DNA from: an uncultured Gardnerella sp.
Lineage (GTDB): Bacteria; Actinomycetota; Actinomycetes; Actinomycetales; Bifidobacteriaceae
NCBI GenBank assembly: GCA_947254595.1
Contig: CAMYED010000025.1
Coordinates: 1-14,784 of the forward strand
DNA length: 14,784 bases
Direction: 5' to 3'
Shown: positions 1-6,501 of the stretch, in pieces
Layout: every line of letters begins with the position of its first letter
How positions within the stretch are numbered: position 1 is the stretch's first letter
The notes under the pieces: generated by a model
Seen by the model: only the letters and a program-made list of their open reading frames with translations
Database searches by the model: none
What the model was told of the DNA's origin: nothing
Program-made: the position numbers and the translations under genes

Positions 1-25
1 AGGCAATATGATTAAGTAAAAAGGG

Positions 26-53
26 ATATGTGTCCAGAAAAAGGGGTACATAT
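26..53. repeat. Imperfect inverted repeat at window edge
   Basis: ATATGT (26-31) is mirrored by ACATAT (48-53) around an A- and G-rich centre (GTCC then AGAAAAAGGGG). No gene is visible beside it. It could be the edge of a repeat or mobile element that continues outside the window, but nothing in the window confirms this. Confidence 0.3.
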
Positions 54-68
54 CAATCTAGCGGAAAA

Positions 69-205
69 TCGGCAGTTACTGTACGCGCGCGTAACGAAAA
101 TATCAAAATCTCACCAAAAAGCGTTAGTTACTATGCAGTGCTGTAATGAAACTAACGCGCACGAACGTAGAAACGGCATTCGCTTTACAGTGCTGTAACG
201 AAAAT
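69..205. repeat. Three degenerate hairpin units, 52-bp period
   Basis: A conserved tail GTAAYGAAAMT ends at 101, 153 and 205, exactly 52 bp apart. Units two and three also share CAGTGCTGTAA. Each unit is an inverted repeat, but the outer arms differ: GTTAC/GTAAC (75-79/91-95), GCGTTAGTT/AACTAACGC (121-129/150-158) and CGGCATT/AATGCCG (174-180/203-209). The loop side is conserved while the stem sequence changes and pairing is kept, which suggests conserved structure or a decayed family of palindromic repeats. The first unit holds the perfect palindrome ACGCGCGCGT (83-92). No function is known to me. Confidence 0.6.
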
Positions 206-260
206 GCCGAACTTCAGTCAACTGAATTACAAAGCGCATTGGGATATAAAATAAACCACA

Positions 261-306
261 GAAAATAGAAAATAGAAAATAGAAAATAGAAAATAGAAAA
301 TAGAAA
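261..306. repeat. 7-bp tandem repeat, about 6.6 copies
   Basis: The unit GAAAATA is repeated six times without error, followed by GAAA. The tract is non-coding and lies downstream of the minus-strand gene ending at 455. A perfect short tandem repeat of this kind can change copy number by slippage, so it is a possible strain-typing locus. Confidence 0.9.
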
Positions 307-316
307 CGATACTGAC

Positions 317-389
317 TTGCGAAAGCGCCTGTCGGCGCAAACGCCGCTCGCAGCGGCAAAAAATGGAGCCCGGGGCTTAAGCACAAGCC
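317..389. repeat. GC-rich cluster of consecutive hairpins
   Basis: Four inverted repeats follow one another in AT-rich surroundings: GCGCC/GGCGC (325-329/334-338), which can extend outward past an AAA/AAA internal loop; GCCGCT/AGCGGC (343-348/352-357); a near-palindrome AGCCCGGGGCT (367-377); and GGCTT/AAGCC (374-378/385-389). The second is followed by six A on the plus strand, so it is not a terminator for the minus-strand genes. It looks like an interspersed palindromic element. Confidence 0.5.
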
Positions 390-454
390 AGCATCATTTT
401 GAGTATACCCTGTTTTTTATTTTCACGCGCCGAATAATTCGAATCGTAAATAAT

Positions 455-1165
455 TTACTCAAGTTTCCCTAATCGCCACAATTTTGCTCCATGAGCAAAA
501 GATAACGACAACGCATGCATATTCGCGGAAGTGTGCAAAATTTTCGCAATCTTCTGCGCGTGTATTGTATGCGCTTGCTCGTCCAACTTTTTTGCGTAAA
601 CGCACATTCCGCGCGAAATAATCGAAGTAAAAGCTGAAGCGCGGTAAAGTGCTACAGCAAAGTCGCCAGTAAAAGCGCCGGAAAGAATCGAATCCGCAAG
701 CCGCGCAATATCATCCCCAGTAGGAGCCTCATCAATTCCTGTAATAGCTGAAGCACTTGTTGCTTCAGGCTCCCCAAAACGCCAATATTCAGCGTAAGCT
801 TCGCGCTGTTTTCGCAGCGACATGCGCAATAAATACAGTCGCCACAACATTCCAGGAAGAGATTCAGCCTCAGCCTGTTTCCACAGATCCGCAATAACCT
901 CAATGCCCTCATTTTCAACCAAATTCAGCACGCGTTCAACGATTTGCGCAGACTGAGTTTTATGCACGCGGTTAAGAAGAACGGCAGCGGAAGTGTGACT
1001 AATTTCGTTTACAACCTGCGGATCAGTGCCGCCTTCAATCTGCGCGAGCATTGCAGGATCCATTTGCGCAGGTCGGCTTGGGCGGTCGGAGCCGCTTGGG
1101 CTTGGCATAAAAGCAGACCTGCTTGAATGGATAGAGCTCGATTGTGAATTAAGACTAGTAGACAC
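455..1165 (-). CDS. Conserved hypothetical protein, mutT1-linked
   Basis: I do not recognise the function. With the GTG at 1165 the product is 236 aa. The first ~45 residues are Ser/Pro-rich and probably disordered. The rest is mostly predicted helix, rich in Ala, Leu, Arg and Glu, with no signal peptide and no clear membrane segment, so the protein is probably cytoplasmic. I chose GTG because AAAAGG lies at a good distance upstream; the frame is also open back to a TTG at 1189, and an ATG at 1108 would give a 217-aa product. The GTG sits 8 bp before the stop codon of the upstream mutT1-type gene, so the two are very probably one operon with translational coupling. No intrinsic terminator is visible after the stop. 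Confidence 0.75.
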   Translation of the reverse strand: MSTSLNSQSSSIHSSRSAFMPSPSGSDRPSRPAQMDPAMLAQIEGGTDPQVVNEISHTSAAVLLNRVHKTQSAQIVERVLNLVENEGIEVIADLWKQAEAESLPGMLWRLYLLRMSLRKQREAYAEYWRFGEPEATSASAITGIDEAPTGDDIARLADSILSGAFTGDFAVALYRASAFTSIISRGMCVYAKKLDEQAHTIHAQKIAKILHTSANMHALSLSFAHGAKLWRLGKLE

Positions 1166-2348
1166 TTGGAAGAACCTTTTCAATATCAATAATGCGAGCG
1201 CCTTTAGGGGTATTAATTATGTGCAAAACTATTGCACTTCCTGTAGGCATGTATGGAGATTTTTGGCTGAGTATGCGCTTGTGCGCTCTAGGTTTTGTTA
1301 TTCCTCGCAAATAATCGAATAAAGTGCCAATAACCGGGCGATGCAGGCACATGACGGTTGAGTTTGCATTGTTTGTAACGCTTGCATTTTGTGCATTACG
1401 CTCAAGATTTTGTATTTCGTTCACAAGAACAGACAATGTAGATTTTGGTTGTTTCTCGTGATGATCTTCAGTAAGTTCCGCAACCTGTTCTATAGAAAGC
1501 GAAGAATCGTGCGCAAAAGCCGCAACCGTTTCAACGCAACGCTTCCAAGGAGACGATATGATTTTATTCGGCGCATAGCAAGCAAGCTCGCGGCCTAGAG
1601 CGTAGGATGCGGCGGCCCCAAGAGGTGTGATTGGTCGAGTTGCTTCGCTTCCTTGCCAAGTTTTTCGAGACTCAGCTTTTCCGTGACGCACCAAAAGCAA
1701 CGTGCTATATTCCGCTTGACCTTCGTGTAGCTTATCTAAGAAAGCGTCTAGCACTTCGCGGTCGCTATCGTGCGTAAGCTTTTTTCGCGCTTTGGAAGGA
1801 GTAAGCCATAAAACATTGCCAATTTCCGTAGGCTTTGCTGGCTTAATTGGACCGAAAGCAGGAAGACGCTTTGCTGCGGACGGCTTGTTAATTAAACGCA
1901 TCATCCAGTAGTGGATTCGCTTTATTACTTCCGGCTGGCTATTGCGGTTCTGGCTGCTATTTGACGCGTTGTTTTTTGAGGATTTCTTGCCTTCGTGCTC
2001 AAGCGGATACTCTATTTTGGCGATATGCGGACCGAGCGTGACTGAATATCCTGTTTCTTCTCCGACTTCGCGAACTGCAGTGTGACGATGCGATTCGTTT
2101 TGCTCGTTCTTTCCTTTTGGCCAGCTCCAATCGTCATATTTAGGACGGTAAACAAGGCAAAGCTCGAAGTCGTCATCGCTTGCATTGCTTGGCTTGATTG
2201 CGGCAGTGGGATTTATTGCGTCGCTCGGCTTTATTGCATTGCCGCCTATTTTTGCATCTTCATCTGCGTTTGAGCTGTTTGTACTATTGCGCTTGCGATA
2301 GATTATTCCGCCAGCTGCTTCAACGTATTGCGTCGTTACTGCACTCAT
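1155..2348 (-). CDS. mutT1: Nudix hydrolase / histidine phosphatase fusion (MutT1 type)
   Basis: This is a two-domain protein of 397 aa from the ATG at 2348. The N-terminal Nudix domain has a complete Nudix box at residues ~79-101, ending REVGEETGY. The C-terminal histidine phosphatase (SixA/phosphoglycerate mutase-like) domain has LLVRHGKAE with RHG at ~221-223, SSPWKR near 265-270 and a second catalytic His in CLHRPV at ~336. Mycobacterial MutT1 has the same arrangement and hydrolyses 8-oxo-(d)GTP and Ap4A; that activity is inferred here. Two Ser/Asn-rich, probably disordered inserts interrupt the Nudix domain (~22-60 and ~121-140), the first with repeated AIKPSxA units. No strong Shine-Dalgarno precedes the ATG; a GTG at 2354 and a TTG at 2378 are in frame. 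The next gene overlaps its 3' end. Confidence 0.9.
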   Translation of the reverse strand: MSAVTTQYVEAAGGIIYRKRNSTNSSNADEDAKIGGNAIKPSDAINPTAAIKPSNASDDDFELCLVYRPKYDDWSWPKGKNEQNESHRHTAVREVGEETGYSVTLGPHIAKIEYPLEHEGKKSSKNNASNSSQNRNSQPEVIKRIHYWMMRLINKPSAAKRLPAFGPIKPAKPTEIGNVLWLTPSKARKKLTHDSDREVLDAFLDKLHEGQAEYSTLLLVRHGKAESRKTWQGSEATRPITPLGAAASYALGRELACYAPNKIISSPWKRCVETVAAFAHDSSLSIEQVAELTEDHHEKQPKSTLSVLVNEIQNLERNAQNASVTNNANSTVMCLHRPVIGTLFDYLRGITKPRAHKRILSQKSPYMPTGSAIVLHIINTPKGARIIDIEKVLPSVY

Positions 2349-2402
2349 ATTCACTATTTTAGCGGTTTTCTTTCGCAAATTTTAGTTGTGCCGTAATCTT
2401 TT

Positions 2403-2434
2403 ACTTTTGTCACAGTCACGACTGTGACAAAAGT
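2403..2434. repeat. Perfect 14-bp inverted repeat with 4-nt loop
   Basis: ACTTTTGTCACAGT (2403-2416) is exactly complementary to the sequence at 2421-2434 around the loop CACG. It lies about 55 bp before the mutT1 start. It can be read as an operator, or as a hairpin in the mutT1 5' leader. Its right half is also the first unit of the GACTGTSA array that follows. There is no clean T-run directly after either side of the stem. Confidence 0.7.
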
Positions 2435-2535
2435 GCTGTGACTGTCATTTTTCTCGGTCGTAACAGTGATTTTCGTATATATGACTGTCATTTTAACTTC
2501 CGCGACTGTGATAATTTGCTCCATAGACGTGATGA
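2420..2535. promoter_or_regulatory. Phased array of GACTGTSA motifs
   Basis: Related units start at 2420 (GACTGTGA), 2440 (GACTGTCATTTT), 2462 (AACAGTGATTTT), 2483 (GACTGTCATTTT) and 2504 (GACTGTGATAA). A weaker one starts at 2526 (GACGTGATGA). Spacings are 20, 22, 21, 21 and 22 bp, about two helical turns, so all units face the same side of the DNA. The array lies upstream of mutT1 and downstream of the rloB-like gene. A cooperative regulator binding site is the simplest reading; the regulator is unknown. Confidence 0.55.
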
Positions 2536-2605
2536 CTCATCAATATTGCGTTATCATCTCACCCACATCTAGAGCATCGCTGTTAATAACAGTAATGAGT
2601 GAGAT
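2531..2605. repeat. Nested dyads after the rloB-like gene
   Basis: Three dyads occur close together: GATGACTCATC (2531-2541), CTGTTAATAACAG (2580-2592), and outer arms ATCTCAC (2556-2562) with GTGAGAT (2599-2605) enclosing the second. In the minus-strand transcript they follow the rloB stop and could form a structured 3' end. No T-run follows, so I do not call an intrinsic terminator. Confidence 0.4.
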
Positions 2606-2624
2606 ATGCAGTCAGATTATTAAT

Positions 2625-3347
2625 TCACAATTTTTCTGACAAATCTATTCCTGAAGCATGTTTGCATTCATTCAATATTGTTTCTACTATTTCTGGCACA
2701 TCTGTCCAAGGAGCGTAGTTTGACTTTTGAGTTACTGAAGGGTGATTTTTGCGATTTTCTATCTGTTCGGTTTGCATATGCTGCTTTGCGTTTTTAAAAG
2801 CATTCTTATAGTTTCCAGTTAATTTTTCTAATTGGATATGCTTATTTTTATTCCCAGTAGTGTTGTGAAGTAGCCCAAGTTCTTTTGCTTCTTTTTGGCA
2901 ATCTCGCGTTTCTGTGCAAGAAAGAGGACAGCTTTTTATATGGTCAATAAGCCATACTTCGAAGCAAGGGTTGGAAATTACTAATTTTACTTTCCCGAAA
3001 GTTGAATCCGACTTAGATTGAGCTTGCTGAATTTTTTCTCCAAACTCATCAACGTCTGTTACAACCCATACCAGTGTAAACGGATCGTAGTTTTCTTTTT
3101 TTGCTTCTTTGCAGTCTAATCTCTCAAGTTTAATCGCATAATTCATTAAAGTGAGTGGGTCTACGCCCTCTTTTTCTATGTTAATTGATTTATGAATATC
3201 CCATGATGTAGCACAATATTTACTTACTGCTGATTTTATATAGTTAAAATACTCAAACTCTGTAACTACACCGCCACAAACAATGAGGAATCTTTTATTC
3301 CGTTTCGATTGTTTCTTCGAACGGCCGTGTGATGGAACATGAACCAT
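2625..3347 (-). CDS. rloB: RloB-like Toprim-fold protein, altered active site
   Basis: This 240-aa protein fits the RloB family, the partner of RloA and similar to the second component of AbiL-type phage-resistance modules. After a basic N-terminus (SKKQSKRNKR, residues 10-19) comes the Toprim-like first strand IVCGGVVTEFEYF (22-34). A second acidic motif is TDVDEF (97-102; D98 and D100), followed by the family motif SNPCFEVWLIDH (125-136). Family members normally have CEG(E/K)xTE at the first motif. Here it is CGGVVTE, so the metal-binding glutamate is glycine (codon GGC). The nuclease may be inactive or may use another residue. The start is supported by GAGGAG 7 nt upstream of ATG. It follows the rloA-like gene by 55 bp, in one operon. 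Confidence 0.8.
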   Translation of the reverse strand: MVHVPSHGRSKKQSKRNKRFLIVCGGVVTEFEYFNYIKSAVSKYCATSWDIHKSINIEKEGVDPLTLMNYAIKLERLDCKEAKKENYDPFTLVWVVTDVDEFGEKIQQAQSKSDSTFGKVKLVISNPCFEVWLIDHIKSCPLSCTETRDCQKEAKELGLLHNTTGNKNKHIQLEKLTGNYKNAFKNAKQHMQTEQIENRKNHPSVTQKSNYAPWTDVPEIVETILNECKHASGIDLSEKL

Positions 3348-3360
3348 AGCCCGCTCCTCA

Positions 3361-3406
3361 TGAATACTAGTGTTTTATATCGTTTTGAATACTGGTAGTG
3401 TTTTAG
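3361..3406. repeat. Short duplication between rloA- and rloB-like genes
   Basis: TGAATACTAGTGTTTTA (3361-3377) recurs at 3387-3406 as a copy with three extra bases (TGG inserted around the centre). The second copy reaches into the rloA stop codon. Most of the 55-bp gap between the two genes is therefore a tandem duplication. Confidence 0.7.
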
Positions 3407-4728
3407 CTTCTGTTAGTATTTGTAAGTATTTCCGCAAAAACATCATATAGCGAAGGTTGTGGCGCTGAAGCGTATATGTTGTGTTGATAGTTTTTACCAA
3501 AGTTTACATTGCGGTTTTCCCATTCCGTAAGTGGATGTAGTGAAGATTCGCCTAATGTGTTTTTCTCTATAAACCAAATTTGATCTCTGTCGAGAATAGT
3601 TTTGTCGGTTCCAGAATTACTAATAAGACTTAAATCGTGAGTAGTAAAAATTAATTGCGATTGGTTAGGATTCGTTTCTGGATTACTGTAAAGCTTGAGT
3701 ATTTCAGAAACAAGCTGCATACTCAGACTTGTGTCAATTTCATCGATTAGAAGTACAGAATGTTCTAATAATGCATTTATGACGAAAGTAAATAGCAGTA
3801 AGGCTGTTTTAGTTCCTAAAGATTCAAAATCCTCAGGAAGTTGGCAATCTTTTTGACCAGAATGTGTAAACATTAAACGTGAAACACTGAATTTTTGCAA
3901 TTTTTCAGTGTTTTCAGAAGTGTTATCTGTAAGTTTATTGTTGTCTCCGTCAAGTTCATTAAGAAGATTTGCAAGTCTAGCTAGTTTTTCTGATTGCTTA
4001 ACATCTAGCTGTTCGGATTGGACAGTTACGCCTTTTAATCCTAGATCTGCATATTTTAGCAACTTGCTAATGCTGGATGCAAAATCTGGATTTTCTTGTA
4101 AAACTGTTATCAAATTATTGGAATACTTATCAAAGTCAACTGTTCTGCATTGCTGTGTAGAAGTTATTTCTTCGTATGCAGCTTGCAATGCTTGTACACC
4201 TGATGCTGCGGCTGCAGATAGAAATAATGCGTTGTCTCTTGTAATTTTTTCTACAGTCTTCCCTATGGTTTTTAGATTTGAGCCAAATCGCATTGGCTTG
4301 CCATGCTCTCGTTCAAACAGCACAGTTTTTCTGTTTGTTGTAGAGCGGAAAAGCCATAGTACCTCTTCAATAATGTAGTTATTGTTGAAGGTGAACCAAT
4401 ATTTATATCTGTTGTTATCTTTTGCAATAAATTCTATAAAGAATGTTGAAGGTTTATTTTCAGACTCTTTATTCAAAAGAAAAGGAAGTGCATTTATTTT
4501 TGAATTTGAGTTGCCGACCTTGAAACTTCCTTCCACAAAATTTTTTAAGAATGCTATGCATTTTAGCAGATTTGTTTTCCCTGAGGCATTTCCTCCGTAA
4601 ATGGCTGCAAGAGTTGATACATCTGGATGAGGCCACGAACTGTTTTTTGCGTGTACGGTTCTTTGCATGCTGAATTGTTGCGATTGACGAAAACTTAGTG
4701 CGTTTTCTACGCTAAAATTAAGCAACAT
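3403..4728 (-). CDS. rloA: RloA/AbiL-type AAA (ABC-like) ATPase
   Basis: This 441-aa protein is a complete SMC/ABC-like ATPase of the AAA_15/AAA_21 group seen in anti-phage modules. It starts MLLNFSVENALSFR, the usual RecF-like first strand. Walker A is GGNASGKT (45-52). A signature-like ESLGTKT lies at 302-308, Walker B is VLLIDE (325-330) with the catalytic Glu, and the switch His is in TTHD (362-365). The central part is helical and Asn-rich. RloA works with RloB; the ATPase is thought to sense a phage cue and license the Toprim partner, which is inferred from the family. The start is supported by GGAGG 5 nt before ATG. All ATPase motifs are intact, unlike the first Toprim motif of its partner. 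Confidence 0.85.
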   Translation of the reverse strand: MLLNFSVENALSFRQSQQFSMQRTVHAKNSSWPHPDVSTLAAIYGGNASGKTNLLKCIAFLKNFVEGSFKVGNSNSKINALPFLLNKESENKPSTFFIEFIAKDNNRYKYWFTFNNNYIIEEVLWLFRSTTNRKTVLFEREHGKPMRFGSNLKTIGKTVEKITRDNALFLSAAAASGVQALQAAYEEITSTQQCRTVDFDKYSNNLITVLQENPDFASSISKLLKYADLGLKGVTVQSEQLDVKQSEKLARLANLLNELDGDNNKLTDNTSENTEKLQKFSVSRLMFTHSGQKDCQLPEDFESLGTKTALLLFTFVINALLEHSVLLIDEIDTSLSMQLVSEILKLYSNPETNPNQSQLIFTTHDLSLISNSGTDKTILDRDQIWFIEKNTLGESSLHPLTEWENRNVNFGKNYQHNIYASAPQPSLYDVFAEILTNTNRS

Positions 4729-4750
4729 AGTTGCCTCCAGTGCTAAGTTT

Positions 4751-4828
4751 GCTATTTAACTAAAAATAGCATCAATTTTTTTGATTATTATCTACTATCT
4801 ACAGTGATATATCTTATATAAGAATATC
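4751..4828. promoter_or_regulatory. Dyads in the divergent rloA / methyltransferase spacer
   Basis: The 400-bp AT-rich spacer (4729-5129) separates divergent transcripts. Near rloA are a stem GCTATTT/AAATAGC (4751-4757/4764-4770), a second ATCAA/TTGAT element enclosing T5 directly after it, and the perfect palindrome TCTTATATAAGA (4812-4823) flanked by GATAT/ATATC. They would lie in the rloA promoter or 5' leader. No controller-protein gene is present, so I cannot name a regulator. Confidence 0.4.
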
Positions 4829-4962
4829 GTAAAATATCATATTTACAATCTACAAACAGTTTTTTGTATAAAATCTACATAAAAGCAGTTGAAAATTTAA
4901 AGAATAAGATTATTGTTCTCGCGCGTGTAATTGACTTGTACTAAAACATTGGCAACACTAAA

Positions 4963-5073
4963 TTCCCAAACTTACAAAAACTGGCAAATGGTTTAAATAT
5001 GTTCTATTTGCTTGGAGAATCAGATTCGGAGTTGGGCTTCACAGTTTATCAAAATTTGATCTTTTTGTGTATT
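4963..5073 (+). pseudogene. Relic of an AAA_14/DUF4143 ATPase gene
   Basis: The frame starting at 4985 reads ANGLNMFYLLGESDSELGF then TVYQN. It matches the C-terminal part of the intact DUF4143 ATPase in this window (ANGLKLFYWRGKSDSELEF then IVESN, residues 364-387), and the weaker match continues as LIFLCIE against KLFPIDV. The N-terminal ~360 codons are missing. Directly before it, AAAACTGGCAAATGGT (4977-4992) is identical to the last copy of the 33-bp repeat upstream of the intact gene, preceded by a half unit TTCCCAAAC (4963-4971). The two identities overlap in GCAAATGGT (4984-4992), so the relic looks like a fusion of the upstream repeat to the gene's 3' end by deletion at a 9-bp match. 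Confidence 0.7.
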
Positions 5074-5124
5074 GAATTTATACTAAATTATACGTGTATT
5101 GAAAATTTGCTAATGTTACGAGGG
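5055..5124 (+). promoter_or_regulatory. Likely promoter and RBS of the methyltransferase gene
   Basis: TTTGAT (5055-5060) and TATACT (5079-5084) are spaced 18 bp and resemble a sigma-70 type promoter; the -35 box is inside the DUF4143 relic. GAGGG at 5120-5124 lies 5 nt before the ATG at 5130 and fixes the start. Confidence 0.4.
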
Positions 5125-5129
5125 TTTAT

Positions 5130-6404
5130 ATGTCCAAGACAATAAAAGTTGCTGAACTTTTTGCAGGAGTAGGCGGATTTCGTCTTGGGCTTGAAGGGTA
5201 TACTCCTTCTGATGGAAACAATTTTACTGCGGAGCCGGCAGGGCCTTTCAAAACAGTTTGGGCAAACCAGTGGGAGCCTGCTGGCCAAGAATCCAAGCAA
5301 TTTGCGTGGAGATGCTATGAGAAGCGTTTTGGCAAAGGTAGCTGTGTTAATGAAGATATAGCAGAAGTGCTCAAAAAATTTGAACACGGGGAATGTGATA
5401 TTCCAGATTTTGACATGCTTGTTGGCGGTTTTCCTTGTCAAGATTATTCTGTGGCAAAGCCTTTAGCATTATCTTCCGGAATTGACGGCAAAAAAGGAGT
5501 TCTGTGGTGGAGCATTAACAAAATGTTGGAATTACGCCATCCTAAATATGTCCTGCTTGAAAATGTTGATCGTTTATTAAAATCACCTGCTGCACAGCGT
5601 GGTAGAGATTTTGCCATTATTCTCTCTTGTCTTTTTCGATTAGGATACAGCGTAGAGTGGCGAGTTATTAATGCTGCTGAGTATGGAATGCCTCAAAGAC
5701 GTAGACGAGTATATGTTTTTGCAGAACATGATTCTAAGAAATGGTATAACTTGTCCGAGCATCTTTTGCAAAACGGTGTTATTGCACGAGCTTTTCCAGT
5801 ATCTGTTGCAGAAAAAAATGCTGCGCAATATGAATTTTCTATTAGTGACAATCCGTATGTTATATCTCAAGATTTTGGCAAACAAGCTAAGGTGAGCCTA
5901 TTCCAGAATGCTGGTGTTATGCAAGATGGAATAGTTTATACCGTTAAAACGGATGCTGTGTTTTCTGGCAATGCAATGACATTAGGTAGCGTTTTAGTTG
6001 ATGTCAATCAAGTGCCTAAAGAATATTGGATTGAAGAAGATAAGCTTGCTTCTTGGCAGTATCTTAAAGGCGGTAAAAGGGAGTTGCGAACAGCTTCGAA
6101 TGGATTTGAGTACATGTATTCCGAAGGCCCTGTTGCTTTTCCAGATAAAATTGATGCGCCAAGCAGAACTATTCTTACAGGTGAAGGTGGGAAAAGCGCT
6201 AGTAGAACCAAACATGTTGTTATGCAAAATGGCAGATTGAGAAGACTTGTTCCAGATGAGCTAGACCAGTTGCAAATGTTCCCTAAAGGTTGGACGAATG
6301 ATGGAATGAGTGACGGTCATAGAGCGTTTTGTATGGGGAATGCGTTGGTTACTGGTATTCCGCATAAAATTGGCGAAGTTCTCGCTAATGACATTTCGGC
6401 ATAA
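5130..6404 (+). CDS. DNA (cytosine-5-)methyltransferase, predicted GATC
   Basis: This 424-aa protein is a full C5-cytosine methyltransferase and would protect host DNA from the restriction enzyme encoded next. The motifs are in the usual order: AdoMet-binding FAGVGG (11-16), the catalytic PCQ loop GGFPCQDYS with Cys103, ENV (144-146), QRRRRVY (189-195), and the final GNALVTGI (403-410). The variable target-recognition region lies between about 200 and 345. Recognition of GATC is inferred from the Sau3AI-like partner, since M.Sau3AI is also a C5 enzyme. The start has a good Shine-Dalgarno. The gene lies 97 bp before the endonuclease gene on the same strand, which lets methylation precede cutting. 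No motif is damaged. Confidence 0.92.
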   Translation: MSKTIKVAELFAGVGGFRLGLEGYTPSDGNNFTAEPAGPFKTVWANQWEPAGQESKQFAWRCYEKRFGKGSCVNEDIAEVLKKFEHGECDIPDFDMLVGGFPCQDYSVAKPLALSSGIDGKKGVLWWSINKMLELRHPKYVLLENVDRLLKSPAAQRGRDFAIILSCLFRLGYSVEWRVINAAEYGMPQRRRRVYVFAEHDSKKWYNLSEHLLQNGVIARAFPVSVAEKNAAQYEFSISDNPYVISQDFGKQAKVSLFQNAGVMQDGIVYTVKTDAVFSGNAMTLGSVLVDVNQVPKEYWIEEDKLASWQYLKGGKRELRTASNGFEYMYSEGPVAFPDKIDAPSRTILTGEGGKSASRTKHVVMQNGRLRRLVPDELDQLQMFPKGWTNDGMSDGHRAFCMGNALVTGIPHKIGEVLANDISA

Positions 6405-6501
6405 AATTCATATCTAAATAATTATGCTTATTTGTAGGTTGCGTAGGAATTGAGTTAATAGGAAAATGTAATAAATAAAGTTGTGCCAGGGAAGATGCAG
6501 A

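Noticed and set aside
111..386. 91-codon minus-strand frame through the repeat region
   Set aside because: Its sequence is made by the 7-bp tandem repeat and the hairpin elements; the product is a Phe/Tyr-rich string without family features and no ribosome site is seen.
2616..2627. Attachment-site-like repeat: ATTAATTC(A/G)C also at 9706-9715
   Set aside because: The match is only about 9 of 10 bases and both copies are just gene ends with a TAA stop in AT-rich DNA; it is not enough for an insertion footprint.
3908..4378. 156-codon plus-strand frame inside rloA
   Set aside because: It is opposite to a gene with all ATPase motifs and has no ribosome site or recognisable domain.
4751..4781. 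Intrinsic terminator on the plus strand (stem followed by T-run)
   Set aside because: No plus-strand transcript leads into it, the stem is AT-only apart from its base, and it lies in the rloA leader on the other strand.
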